This document shows, in pieces, positions 17,890-26,545 of a stretch of DNA of 64,000 bases (the stretch's first letter is position 1; every line of letters begins with the position of its first letter). The DNA comes from Cereibacter sphaeroides (lineage in GTDB: Bacteria; Pseudomonadota; Alphaproteobacteria; Rhodobacterales; Rhodobacteraceae), in the NCBI GenBank assembly GCA_003243455.1, contig QFQS01000001.1:1116001-1180000 (forward strand), read 5' to 3'. The notes under the pieces were generated by a model that worked only from the letters and a program-made list of their open reading frames with translations, was not told the origin of the DNA and did not search any database. Both the position numbers and the translations under genes were made by a program.

Positions 17890-20064
17890 TCAGAAGGTCT
17901 TGCGGATCGCCAGCGAGGCGTTGCGTCCTTCGCCGTAGAAGCACCAGAGGTTGGTCTGGCACGACGCCACATAGGTCTCGTCCGTCAGGTTCGAGATCCA
18001 CAGGTTCGCGCTCCAGCCGTCCGCAAAGGCATAGGTCGCACCGGCGTCGAACAGCGTGACATCCGGCACCTTCTGGGTGTTCAGGTTGTCGGCCCAGCTC
18101 GACCCCAGGTAGCGGACGCCGCCTGTCAGGGTCAGCCCCTGAACCGATGCGGGCGACCAGTCGACCTTCAGCGAAACCTGATCCTCGATCGTCGCATAGG
18201 GCGTCATGCCAATCAGCGTCTCGTCGATATCGTCGGTGATCTCGACATTCATCTTGGTGATCGCACCGCGCACCACCACGCCCTCGGCAATCCGGCTCTG
18301 ACCTTCGATCTCAAGCCCGCTGGAGCGCACTTCGCCGATCTGCTGGTAGTCATAGCCAAAGCCGGTCCACAGCGACTGCGAGATGTTCTTGCGGTTGATC
18401 TGGAACGCCGCGATGGTCAGCAGCGTATCGGGGTTCGGCGACCATTTCACACCGGCCTCGACCTGATCCCCGGTTTCGGGCGACACGTTCGCGCCGTTGA
18501 TGTCGGTGACGACCTGTGGGTTGAAGTAGGTGCTGGCGGTGACATAGGGCGTCACGCCGTTGTCCATGGTCTTGGCCAGACCCAGGCGCCACGACGGTTC
18601 GGTATCGTCGCGCGTCATGCCGTCGACATCGGTCGCCTTGTTCACGCCGGTCTCGGTCTGAACATAGTCGAGGCGGGCGTTGAACGTTGCGATCCAGCCG
18701 TTACCCCAGCGCATCTGATCCTGAAAGTACAGGCCGACCTGCTTCTGGTCCAGCTGCTGGTCGATATAGGGCGTCGTCGCAGGCTGCGGCGCGCCATAGA
18801 TCGGGTTTGTCACCGACAGCATCGTCGCCGCATCCGGCCACGCGACCGAGGCCTGCGTCTGGTCCAGCCGCATCGCCCGCATGTCCAGACCAAACAGCAG
18901 CGTATGCTCGACCGCGCCCGTCTGGGCTACGGTTTCGGCGCGGGTGTCCGACAGAAGGCCCGTGGTTTCCGAGGTCTGCTGGAAGAAAATCCGCGACAGG
19001 TTGTTCTCCGGGTCGGTGGGCACCGGAGAGTAACCCGCATATCCATAGGCGTAGACCGAGCTTTCATCGACGTCCGACCATGCAAAACGCGTCGTATTCG
19101 ACAGCTTCCAGTTACCGAAGTCCTTGTTCCACATGACGGTTGCCATGACCTGGTCACGCTTGTACCAGTCGACCGCCGGCTCGCCCGTGTTGAACTCACG
19201 GTCGATATAGCCGAACGGTGCGGCCTCTACGGTGCCCTCGTAGGGCAGCCAGGCGCCGCCGACGTGATCTTCGTCGATGTTGGTGTAGTTCAGCAGGAAG
19301 GTCAGCTCGGATCCATCATCCAGCTCGCTGGTAAAGCCCGCACCCAGGATGCCGTGATAGCCGCCCTCGAAGGCCCCATTGCCGTCGACCGACTCGAGTT
19401 TGCCCGAGAAGCGGAACGCGCCGCCGCCCTGGGTCACGCCGTTGGTGTCAAAGCTGCCCCAGGCGCCGCCGGTTTCGTTGATCCCGATCTCGGCCTCGCT
19501 GCCCGGCACGCCGGTCGGTACTTTCGAGACGTAGTTCAGGATACCGCCAGGGTTCGACCCGCCATAAAGGACCGAGGACGGGCCTTTCAGGATCTCGACC
19601 CGCTCCAGCAGGAAGGGGTCGATGTAGAACCCACCAAAGGCGTAGGAGAAAAGCTGCAACTGATCCAGGAAAGCGCCGGTCGCCGTAGCCGGGAAGCCGC
19701 GGATGAAGACCCAGTTCGTATCCGTGTCCAGACCATAGGGCTGGCCCAGGACACCCGCCGTGTAGCCCAGCACGCCGTCGATCTTGCGAGCGTTGGTCTG
19801 CTGGATTTCCTGATCGCCGATGACCGACACCGACTGCGGAATCTCGGTGATGGGGGTCGAGGTCTTGGACCCCGTCAGCGTATTGGGGTCGGCGCTCGTC
19901 ACCGGACCGGTCGCACTTCCACCGCCCGTGACGTTGATCTCTTCCAGAACCGTCGTGGTCGTGTCGCTGTCCTGCGCATAGGCCATCAGGGGCAGCGTAC
20001 AGGCGATCAGGGCGGTGTGCCCTGCCAGCAGCGCAATTCGGGAAGGTCGGCGGAAGAGGGTCAT
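17890..20064 (-). CDS. TonB-dependent siderophore receptor (FhuA/FpvA type)
   Basis: A 724-residue outer-membrane receptor for ferric siderophores. It has a signal peptide (about residues 1-30, ending MAYAQD), a TonB-box-like segment soon after (TTTVLEEINVTG), a plug domain with STPITEIPQSVSVIGDQEI and ILKGPSSVLYGGSNPGGILNYVSK (core: GPSSVLYGGSNPGGILNYV) and a 22-strand barrel ending in the classic terminal phenylalanine (SLAIRKTF). There is no N-terminal signalling extension, so regulation is not of the FecIR type. AGGA precedes the ATG. The AraC-type gene lies 122 bases upstream on the same strand and is the likely regulator. Confidence 0.94.
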   Translation of the reverse strand: MTLFRRPSRIALLAGHTALIACTLPLMAYAQDSDTTTTVLEEINVTGGGSATGPVTSADPNTLTGSKTSTPITEIPQSVSVIGDQEIQQTNARKIDGVLGYTAGVLGQPYGLDTDTNWVFIRGFPATATGAFLDQLQLFSYAFGGFYIDPFLLERVEILKGPSSVLYGGSNPGGILNYVSKVPTGVPGSEAEIGINETGGAWGSFDTNGVTQGGGAFRFSGKLESVDGNGAFEGGYHGILGAGFTSELDDGSELTFLLNYTNIDEDHVGGAWLPYEGTVEAAPFGYIDREFNTGEPAVDWYKRDQVMATVMWNKDFGNWKLSNTTRFAWSDVDESSVYAYGYAGYSPVPTDPENNLSRIFFQQTSETTGLLSDTRAETVAQTGAVEHTLLFGLDMRAMRLDQTQASVAWPDAATMLSVTNPIYGAPQPATTPYIDQQLDQKQVGLYFQDQMRWGNGWIATFNARLDYVQTETGVNKATDVDGMTRDDTEPSWRLGLAKTMDNGVTPYVTASTYFNPQVVTDINGANVSPETGDQVEAGVKWSPNPDTLLTIAAFQINRKNISQSLWTGFGYDYQQIGEVRSSGLEIEGQSRIAEGVVVRGAITKMNVEITDDIDETLIGMTPYATIEDQVSLKVDWSPASVQGLTLTGGVRYLGSSWADNLNTQKVPDVTLFDAGATYAFADGWSANLWISNLTDETYVASCQTNLWCFYGEGRNASLAIRKTF

Positions 20065-20186
20065 CGTGATTTCCTAAGGCAGTCGAAAGGAGAACGCGCA
20101 CGGGCGCGAATTTCAGAGCATTTAAGTCAGGAAAGCCGCGCCGTCTTGTCGCATCCTGTCGTCGCTTGGACGATAGCCGCGTGAAG

Positions 20187-21077
20187 TCACGCCACCCGGG
20201 CGCGTCTCCAGACCGCCGGAGTGGTCCCGGTCACAAGCCGGAACGCACGCGTCAGATGCGCCTGATCGGCAAATCCAGCCGCCTGCGCAATCTCGGCCAA
20301 TGGGGTTTCGCGCGCCGCAAGCATCTCTTGCGCAAAGCTAATCCGCTGCCGCTGCTGCCAGGCATGCGGCGTCTCGCCCACCGTCTGCTTGAAGGCGCGG
20401 GCAAACCAGCTTTCCGACAGACTGACATGATCGGCCATCTCGCTAACCGGCAGGCGACGGTGCAGGCTGTCGCGCATCAGGTCGGACAGGCGGCGCATCT
20501 GAAGCGGCGTCAGCCCTCCCCGCTGGGGTGCGTCTCGATCGCTCGCATCATCAGGGGCGATCAGCGCGAGCAATATGGCCTGCGCAAGACCGTCCACGAA
20601 CAGGTCATGCTGCTCGGGCGACGACACTTCGGCGGCAAGCAGAGCGGCCAGCGTCTCGATGGCATGGTGGCGGTCCAGCATGGCGGGTCGGGCCATCGCG
20701 ACGATGGCGCGCGCCGAACCCAGCCGCTCCCCCAGCCGCAGCGCCAACGCGTCGCGGTCAAAGTGGATGTCCAGATGCCGGAAGGCCCGCGGCTCGACAA
20801 TGCGGGACCACAACGGCATTCCCGCGGGGATAAAGGCGATCCGCGCGGGCAGCAGATTGCCTTCGCCATCGGGCCGGTCCCACAGCTGCACCGCAGCCGC
20901 GCCATCGTCCAAAAATATCACGACGCGCGGATCGGGCGAGACATAGTGCCCCTCGCCTCCCAGCATCCCTTCGGCCTGCCAAAGGTCTGCCACCGCGCCA
21001 TCCCACGCACGCCATCGCAGGTCATCCGTCGCGCGGATGCCCTTGGTAAAAGCGGTCATATTGGGGCGAAAGGACAT
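20187..21077 (-). CDS. AraC-family transcriptional regulator of the siderophore locus
   Basis: A 296-residue protein with a C-terminal AraC/XylS DNA-binding domain of two helix-turn-helix motifs: VSEMADHVSLSESWFARAFKQTVGETPHAW (core: LSESWFARAFKQTVGETPHA) and the second ending PLAEIAQAAGFADQAHLTRAFR (core: IAQAAGFADQAHLTRAFR). The N-terminal region is a cupin-like sensing domain. I chose ATG 21077 because GGTGAGG precedes it at the right distance. AraC regulators beside siderophore receptors (PchR/AlcR type) usually bind the ferric siderophore and activate uptake; that role is inferred from position. It is divergent from exbB. Confidence 0.88.
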   Translation of the reverse strand: MSFRPNMTAFTKGIRATDDLRWRAWDGAVADLWQAEGMLGGEGHYVSPDPRVVIFLDDGAAAVQLWDRPDGEGNLLPARIAFIPAGMPLWSRIVEPRAFRHLDIHFDRDALALRLGERLGSARAIVAMARPAMLDRHHAIETLAALLAAEVSSPEQHDLFVDGLAQAILLALIAPDDASDRDAPQRGGLTPLQMRRLSDLMRDSLHRRLPVSEMADHVSLSESWFARAFKQTVGETPHAWQQRQRISFAQEMLAARETPLAEIAQAAGFADQAHLTRAFRLVTGTTPAVWRRARVA

Positions 21078-21336
21078 GTCCTCACCAGCCGGGTTCAGGG
21101 TTTGTGATTGTCGGGCTGACCTCACAAATCCCGCGCGGGTAAGGCGTCGGAAACGTCGGCTGGCACTTCGGCTCTGCACTTCGTTAACCGGCGAGTCAAT
21201 CACCGCACCCTGAAAACCGCCCCATAGCTGCTATTTGGCCGGTCAAACGGTCCGATTTGTGCTGAAAAGTTACACTTCGCGGCCTGAAAGGCGGCGGCGA
21301 CACGCGCATTGACCGACAAAAAGAATCAGATATGCG
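21078..21336. other. Regulatory gap between araC-like gene and exbB
   Basis: This part of the 385-base divergent gap contains no gene I can support. It must hold the leftward promoter of the AraC-type gene. I looked for Fur, Irr (ICE) and RirA-type iron boxes and could not identify one with confidence. TTGACC at 21309-21314 with TATGCG 16 bases on is a second, weaker rightward promoter candidate. Confidence 0.35.
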
Positions 21337-21365
21337 TTGACTCGCCAAATAGCGCCTCTTATCAG
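21337..21365 (+). promoter_or_regulatory. Candidate exbB-exbD-tonB promoter
   Basis: TTGACT at 21337-21342 and TATCAG at 21360-21365 are separated by 17 bases, a good match to a housekeeping sigma promoter. The predicted transcript would start near 21372 and have a leader of about 90 bases before exbB. I see no clear iron-responsive operator overlapping it. Confidence 0.45.
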
Positions 21366-21462
21366 GCGGCGTTGAAATGGACCCCGGTTTGCCGGTGCAT
21401 TCCCGACGGTCCACACAGTCCGCAAGCCAGATGCCAGCGGCGAACAGGACAGACTTTCAGCA

Positions 21463-22455
21463 ATGTTCCCAGCCGCTTATCTTTCGCGCTTCTGGCTTGT
21501 CGCTGCCGTGGCCACAGCACTCGCATCCCCCGCACCCGTCAGCGCGCAAACCGCCGAGCCAGGTTCGACCCCGCCCTCGGTCCAGTCCGAGATCACAGGC
21601 CCTGCCCAGGCAATACCCGATATCGGATCCGAGGCCGCGCCTAGCCTGCCCGCCCAGATCGAAACGCCGATCCTGGAAGAACCTGCCGTCCAGACCGACC
21701 CTACAGCACCCGCGACCCTGCCTCAGACAACCGTAACCGCCGCACCCCCGGCAGCGGAACCGGCCATCCTCCATGACCTGTCGCCCTGGGGCATGTTCAT
21801 GGCGGCGCACTGGGTCGTGAAAGCCGTGATGCTGTCGCTGGCCTTCGCCTGTTTCCTGACCTGGACCATCCTGATCTTCAAGATGGTCGAACTCGCCTTC
21901 GCCCGGATGCGAGCCCGCCGCTCTGGCCGCGTCATCCGCGAGGCAGAGACGCTGGCCGCCGCCACGGCTAAACTCGGCAAGCGCAGCGACCCCGCCGCCT
22001 TCATGGCGCAGGCAGCCCTTGTCGAATACCGCCGCTCCGACGCCGCACTCGATGCCGCCGGATCTGAGGGCGTCAAGGAACGCACCCGCTCGATCCTTGA
22101 ACGGGTCGAGGCGCAGGCCAGCGCCCGGATGCGCCGTGGTACTGGCCTTCTGGCCACCATCGGTTCGACCGCACCCTTCGTCGGGCTGTTCGGCACCGTC
22201 TGGGGCATCATGAACTCATTCATCAGCATCGCCGAAAGCCATACGACGAACCTCGCCGTCGTGGCCCCCGGCATTGCCGAGGCGCTGCTGGCCACAGCCA
22301 TCGGCCTTGTCGCGGCCATCCCGGCGGTCGTCATCTACAACCACTTCGCCCGCATGATCGCCGGTTACCGGCTGGTGCTGGGCGATGCGGGCGCGGGGGT
22401 CGAGCGGCTGCTCAGCCGCGATCTGGATTTCCGCAAGATTCAGAAGGCGGCATAG
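21463..22455 (+). CDS. exbB: ExbB proton-channel subunit of the TonB system
   Basis: A 330-residue MotA/TolQ/ExbB-family protein. A signal peptide (about residues 1-28, ending PVSAQT) is followed by a proline- and threonine-rich periplasmic segment to about residue 105, longer than in E. coli ExbB. The first membrane helix (VVKAVMLSLAFACFLTWTIL) is followed by a long cytoplasmic region and two more helices containing LLATIGSTAPFVGLFGTVWG and NLAVVAPGIAEALLATAIGL, the most conserved parts of the family. With ExbD it uses the proton motive force to energise TonB, here presumably for the siderophore receptor across the divergent gap. First gene of a three-gene operon. Confidence 0.95.
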   Translation: MFPAAYLSRFWLVAAVATALASPAPVSAQTAEPGSTPPSVQSEITGPAQAIPDIGSEAAPSLPAQIETPILEEPAVQTDPTAPATLPQTTVTAAPPAAEPAILHDLSPWGMFMAAHWVVKAVMLSLAFACFLTWTILIFKMVELAFARMRARRSGRVIREAETLAAATAKLGKRSDPAAFMAQAALVEYRRSDAALDAAGSEGVKERTRSILERVEAQASARMRRGTGLLATIGSTAPFVGLFGTVWGIMNSFISIAESHTTNLAVVAPGIAEALLATAIGLVAAIPAVVIYNHFARMIAGYRLVLGDAGAGVERLLSRDLDFRKIQKAA

Positions 22456-22458
22456 GAC

Positions 22459-22923
22459 ATGGCGGGCGGTATCAGGGAAAACTCCGGTGACGATCTGGAG
22501 GAAAACCACGAAATCAACGTCACGCCTTTCATCGACGTGATGCTGGTGCTGCTGATCATCTTCATGGTCGCGGCGCCGCTTTCCACCGTCGACGTGCCGG
22601 TGGACCTGCCCGGCTCCAACGCCAACCAGTCCGAACGCCCGCCAGAGCCTATCTATCTGACGCTGCAGCGCGACCTGACCCTGTCGGTCGCCGAGGAAAC
22701 CGTGCCGCGAGAGGCACTTGCGGCCAAGCTGGAAGCCCTGACCAACGGTGATCGCGACACCCGCATCTACCTGCGCGCCGATGAAGCCGTGCCTTATGGC
22801 AACCTGATGGAGGTGATGAACCTTCTGCGAGGATCGGGCTTCCTGAAGTTCGCACTGGTTGGGATCGAGGCCGTGCCGGGCGGTATCCCCCTGCCCGGCG
22901 TCGCCCCCACCACCACGCCATGA
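22459..22923 (+). CDS. exbD: ExbD subunit of the TonB system
   Basis: The 154-residue protein has one N-terminal membrane helix with the essential protonatable aspartate in VTPFIDVMLVLLIIFMVAAP, followed by a periplasmic domain (residues about 50-150) carrying the PVDLPGS motif and the YGNLMEVMNLLRGSGF helix typical of ExbD. It forms the proton channel with ExbB. It begins 3 bases after the exbB stop and its own stop overlaps the tonB start by 4 bases, so the three proteins are translationally coupled. Confidence 0.95.
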   Translation: MAGGIRENSGDDLEENHEINVTPFIDVMLVLLIIFMVAAPLSTVDVPVDLPGSNANQSERPPEPIYLTLQRDLTLSVAEETVPREALAAKLEALTNGDRDTRIYLRADEAVPYGNLMEVMNLLRGSGFLKFALVGIEAVPGGIPLPGVAPTTTP

Positions 22924-23816
22924 CCACCGCCCCGGCCCGCCCGCATGTCGCCGACTGGACTGCGTCCCTGTCGGGTCGTCACCATGCCGCCGATGCGGCT
23001 GCCTGGACCCTGTCCGCTGTCGTGGTCGCGGCGGCCCTTGCCGGTGGCGTGGCGCTGGCTCTGTGGCTGGAGCGGCAGGCGGGCAACGAAGACGCGATCG
23101 AAGAGGCGATGCTGATCGACCTGCCGCCCCAGCCCCCGCCGCCCGCGATGACGGCGGCAGCCGAGGCAGCCCCCGATCAGCCGCAGGTCGAGGCGCCGGA
23201 TCAGACCGAGCCCACCGAGATTTCGGAAACGATCCCAGACCTGCCGGAGGAAATCACCCCGCCAGAGGCGCCGCCTCCGCCCGAGCAGACGGAACTGGCG
23301 CAATTGACGGACCTGCCGATGGACAGCCTGGCCCCGCCGCCACCTCCCCCGGAACCCGAACCGGTGGTCGAGGAAGAAAAAGAAAAGCCTCCAGAGCCGG
23401 AACCGAAGCCAGAGCCTAAACCCAAGGTCGAAAAGAAGAAACTACCGGCTCCGTCCGTCGCCTCGCGCAAGACCAATGCACAATCCAGTGCAACCGGAGA
23501 GGGCCAGGTTTCCGTCTCGGCAGGCCAGATGCGCGACCTGAAAGCCACTTGGGGCGCGGCCATCCGCAAGCGGGTTGAACGCCGCAAGTCCTATCCCAGC
23601 GGCGCGGGCAATGCCTCTGGCACTGCGACGGTGCGCATCGTCGTCTCCCGCGGCGGCGGGCTATCCTCCGTGTCGCTCTCCCGCTCCTCCGGCAACCCGG
23701 CGCTGGACGACGCCGCCGTGCGCGCCGTCCGCTCGGCAGGCTCCTTCCCGGCAGCCCCCACGGGCCTGACCGACGCGAGCTATACCTTCTCGTTGCCGAT
23801 CAACTTCTCGCGCTAG
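22920..23816 (+). CDS. tonB: TonB energy-transducer protein
   Basis: A 298-residue TonB. One N-terminal membrane helix (about residues 28-50, VVVAAALAGGVALALWLERQ) is followed by a long acidic and then proline/lysine-rich spacer (residues about 75-185, with runs of PE, EPEP and KPKP) able to span the periplasm, and a C-terminal TonB domain from about residue 215. The latter shows YPSGAGNASGTATVRIVVS and GNPALDDAAVRAVRSA, ending SYTFSLPINF. It contacts the TonB box of outer-membrane receptors. The gene ends 2 bases before the stop of the convergent amide-operon ATPase. Confidence 0.95.
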   Translation: MTTAPARPHVADWTASLSGRHHAADAAAWTLSAVVVAAALAGGVALALWLERQAGNEDAIEEAMLIDLPPQPPPPAMTAAAEAAPDQPQVEAPDQTEPTEISETIPDLPEEITPPEAPPPPEQTELAQLTDLPMDSLAPPPPPPEPEPVVEEEKEKPPEPEPKPEPKPKVEKKKLPAPSVASRKTNAQSSATGEGQVSVSAGQMRDLKATWGAAIRKRVERRKSYPSGAGNASGTATVRIVVSRGGGLSSVSLSRSSGNPALDDAAVRAVRSAGSFPAAPTGLTDASYTFSLPINFSR

Positions 23817-23818
23817 GA

Positions 23819-25585
23819 TCAGCCCAGCGCGACAAGGTGCCCGCCGCCCGCATCGGCCAGCGTGATCCTTTCGGGACCGTGGCCAGCAGGATGGATGGGG
23901 CTGGGTATCTCGCCCGTCAGCCTGACCCCCGGCGGGCGTGGATGGTCCGGGTCGGGCACCGGGACGGCCTCGATCAGGCGTCGCGTATAGGCGTGCTGCG
24001 GGTTGCCGAAAATCTGGGCGCGCGTCCCCATCTCCACGATCTGGCCCAGATACATGACGGCAACCCGGTCGGCGATGTTCTCGACCACCGCCATGTCATG
24101 GCTGATGAACAGATAGGCGATGCCGAATTCGCGCTTCAGCGCCTCCAACAGGCCCAGCACCCGCGCCTGAACGGAAACATCCAACGCCGAGACGCTTTCA
24201 TCGCAAATGATAAGCTTCGGCTGCAGCGCAAGCGCGCGGGCGATGCAGATGCGCTGGCGCTGGCCGCCCGAGAATTCATGCGGATAGCGGTCGAGCGTAT
24301 CGCCGGGAAGACCAACCCTCTGGAACAGATCGACCACCCGCGCCCGGCGCGTTTCCGGCGTGCCGATCTCGTGAATCACCAGCGGTTCTGCCACCAGATC
24401 GCCGACGCGCATCCTTGGGTTCAGCGCCGCCATAGGATCCTGGAATACCATCTGCACATCGCGGCATACCGCCTTGCGGCCCGCCGCCGTCAGGCCGCCC
24501 AACGCCTGCCCCGCCACTTCGATGTGACCCTGATGCGGGACAAGACCGACCAGCGCCTTGGCGATAGTTGACTTGCCACAGCCGGATTCGCCCACCAGGG
24601 CAAAAGTCTCTCCCGGCAGGATATCAAAGCTCACATGCTCAACCGCATGAACGCGATGGGTCACACGCTGCAGGACGCCCCCGCGAATGTCGAAGCGCAC
24701 CTGCACGTCGTGCAGCCGCACAACCGGCGGCGCCTTGACCGGAGGTTGCTGCGCCCCTTCGCCTCGGCCCATGCGGGGCACCGCTGCCAAAAGGTCGCGC
24801 GTATAGTCCTCTTTCGGCGCCGAGAATATCTGGCGGATCGGCCCCTGTTCTACCTCCCGCCCCGATCGCATGACCAATACCCGATCAGCCATCTCTGCCA
24901 CCACGCCCATGTCGTGGGTGATAAGGATCAGCGCAGTTCCGGTCTCGCGCTGAAGATCGCGCAAGAGGTCCAGCACCTCGCGCTGCACCGTCACGTCCAG
25001 AGCGGTGGTGGGCTCGTCGGCGATCAACACATCGGGTTTAAGCGCCAGCGCCATGGCAATCATTACCCGCTGCCGCATTCCCCCCGACAACTCATGCGGA
25101 TATTGGGTAATTCGCCGTTCCGGTTGCGAAATCCTGACCGAGTGCAGCGCGGCCACCGCACGGCTGACTGCCGCGGCGGCTGGCAGGTTCTCGTGCGCCC
25201 GTATTGCTTCAATAAGTTGCGCGCCAACCGTCATCACCGGATTGAGCGATGTCATCGGCTCCTGAAAGATCATCGCGATGCGCCCACCGCGGACCGACCG
25301 CATCTCATGCTCCGCTAGCCTGGGCAGGTCGACGCCGCCCAGCATGACGCGCCCGGAAGCTAGCCGGACCGCAGGTGGAGGCAGCAGCCCCATTATTGCA
25401 AGCGAGGCCACCGACTTGCCCGATCCGCTTTCCCCCGCGATCGCCAGCGTCTCGCCAGGGCGCAGATCGAACGAAAGGTCGTCCACAAGAGCGCGGTCGA
25501 GCCCATCCGATCGGACCGAGACGGTTAGCCCCTGAACCGACAGGATGGGTCGCGGCAGCGGCACTGCGTCGCTGTCCGAGATCAT
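23819..25585 (-). CDS. Fused two-domain peptide-type ABC transporter ATPase (DppD-DppF)
   Basis: The 588-residue protein holds two complete ABC ATPase domains of the oligopeptide/dipeptide class. The first (to about residue 270) has Walker A GESGSGKSV, signature LSGGMRQRVMIAMAL and Walker B DVLIADEPTTALD. The second has GESGCGKST, FSGGQRQRICIARALAL and LIICDESVSALD, and each is followed by the C-terminal extension typical of the family. It replaces the usual separate DppD and DppF. I chose ATG 25585, which overlaps the amidase stop as ATGA; the longer open frame runs into that gene. Last gene of the amide operon. Confidence 0.93.
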   Translation of the reverse strand: MISDSDAVPLPRPILSVQGLTVSVRSDGLDRALVDDLSFDLRPGETLAIAGESGSGKSVASLAIMGLLPPPAVRLASGRVMLGGVDLPRLAEHEMRSVRGGRIAMIFQEPMTSLNPVMTVGAQLIEAIRAHENLPAAAAVSRAVAALHSVRISQPERRITQYPHELSGGMRQRVMIAMALALKPDVLIADEPTTALDVTVQREVLDLLRDLQRETGTALILITHDMGVVAEMADRVLVMRSGREVEQGPIRQIFSAPKEDYTRDLLAAVPRMGRGEGAQQPPVKAPPVVRLHDVQVRFDIRGGVLQRVTHRVHAVEHVSFDILPGETFALVGESGCGKSTIAKALVGLVPHQGHIEVAGQALGGLTAAGRKAVCRDVQMVFQDPMAALNPRMRVGDLVAEPLVIHEIGTPETRRARVVDLFQRVGLPGDTLDRYPHEFSGGQRQRICIARALALQPKLIICDESVSALDVSVQARVLGLLEALKREFGIAYLFISHDMAVVENIADRVAVMYLGQIVEMGTRAQIFGNPQHAYTRRLIEAVPVPDPDHPRPPGVRLTGEIPSPIHPAGHGPERITLADAGGGHLVALG

Positions 25586-26541
25586 TCGAAGACGGCGCGG
25601 GGGAAGTAGAAGCTGACCACCCAGTTCGGCATATCGACGATCTCGGAAATCCGCAGGTCGCCGCAGGTCGAACACAGCATGTAGGCCTCGACCGCCGACA
25701 TTCCCCGTGTGGCGCAAAGCAGGTCGATCATCCCGGCAACGGCGTCCCGCGCCCCCGACATAAGATCGGGGCCGACACCCGTCGTGACCTCATACCCCTT
25801 GACGTCCAGGTGTGTGGTCACGGGACCGGACGTGGTAAAGCGCGGCATCTTGAGGTTCGCGCCCTTGACCAGATCAAGCGTCAGGACCACGTCCATCGGG
25901 CTTTCGATGGCCGTGCCGCCGACTTCGCCATCGCCCTGCGCGGCATGGGTGTCGCCCACGCTGAACAGCGCCCCCGCGACCTCGACCGGCAGGTAAAGGG
26001 TTGTCCCGGCGGCCAAGTCGCGGATGTCGAGGTTGCCGCCGACCCGGCGCGGCGGGACGACCGAGTGCAGCCCCGGCTCGGCAGGGGCGCAGCCGATGGT
26101 TCCGGCAAACGGCTTTAGCGGGATCTTCGCCTGAGACCCCCACAGCGCGGGCGCCAGGGTGGCGGGATCGAAGTCCCAGATGATCAGCGCGGGATCCTTG
26201 AACTGGTCGGCCAAAAGCCCGAAGCCCGGAATGTTTGCCGTCCAGCCCCAGCCACGCCCGTTCTGGGCCTGAGGGGTGAAGCTGTCGATCGTGACCTTCA
26301 GCGCATCGCCAGGCTGCGCACCATCGACGTAGATCGGACCTGAAACCGGGTTGATCTTGCCGAAGTCGAGCGCGATCACGTCCGCCAGCGTCGACGACGG
26401 GCCAAGCTGGCCCGCGGAAGAATCGTGACATTTGAACAGGATGGTGGATCCCGAAGCCACCGTTTCGGCTGGGACAAACGAGTTGTCCCAGCCGAAGTGA
26501 TGCTGCGCGCCGTGGATCGTGTAGTTGCACGCCTTGCACAT
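25582..26541 (-). CDS. Acetamidase/formamidase family amidohydrolase
   Basis: A 319-residue member of the FmdA/AmdA family, metal-dependent enzymes that hydrolyse formamide, acetamide or related short amides to ammonia and the acid. Family landmarks include the N-terminal HHFGWDNSFVPA, the DGAQPGDALKVTI segment, GCAPAEPGLHSVVPPRRVGGN (core: GLHSVVPPRRVGGNLD) and VGDTHAAQGDGEV with candidate metal-binding D, H and E residues. An unusual C-terminal MLCSTCGDLRISEIVD motif is also typical of the family. It lies 4 bases after the binding-protein gene in an operon headed by amide sensor genes, which supports amide hydrolysis. The exact substrate is unknown. Confidence 0.88.
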   Translation of the reverse strand: MCKACNYTIHGAQHHFGWDNSFVPAETVASGSTILFKCHDSSAGQLGPSSTLADVIALDFGKINPVSGPIYVDGAQPGDALKVTIDSFTPQAQNGRGWGWTANIPGFGLLADQFKDPALIIWDFDPATLAPALWGSQAKIPLKPFAGTIGCAPAEPGLHSVVPPRRVGGNLDIRDLAAGTTLYLPVEVAGALFSVGDTHAAQGDGEVGGTAIESPMDVVLTLDLVKGANLKMPRFTTSGPVTTHLDVKGYEVTTGVGPDLMSGARDAVAGMIDLLCATRGMSAVEAYMLCSTCGDLRISEIVDMPNWVVSFYFPRAVFE

Positions 26542-26545
26542 GATC

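Noticed and set aside
17809..20184. 791-residue open frame on the plus strand
   Set aside because: Antisense shadow of the TonB-dependent receptor gene with no ribosome binding site and no recognisable domain.
21078..21462. Fur, Irr or RirA iron box near the exbB promoter
   Set aside because: No sequence matched these motifs well enough to report.
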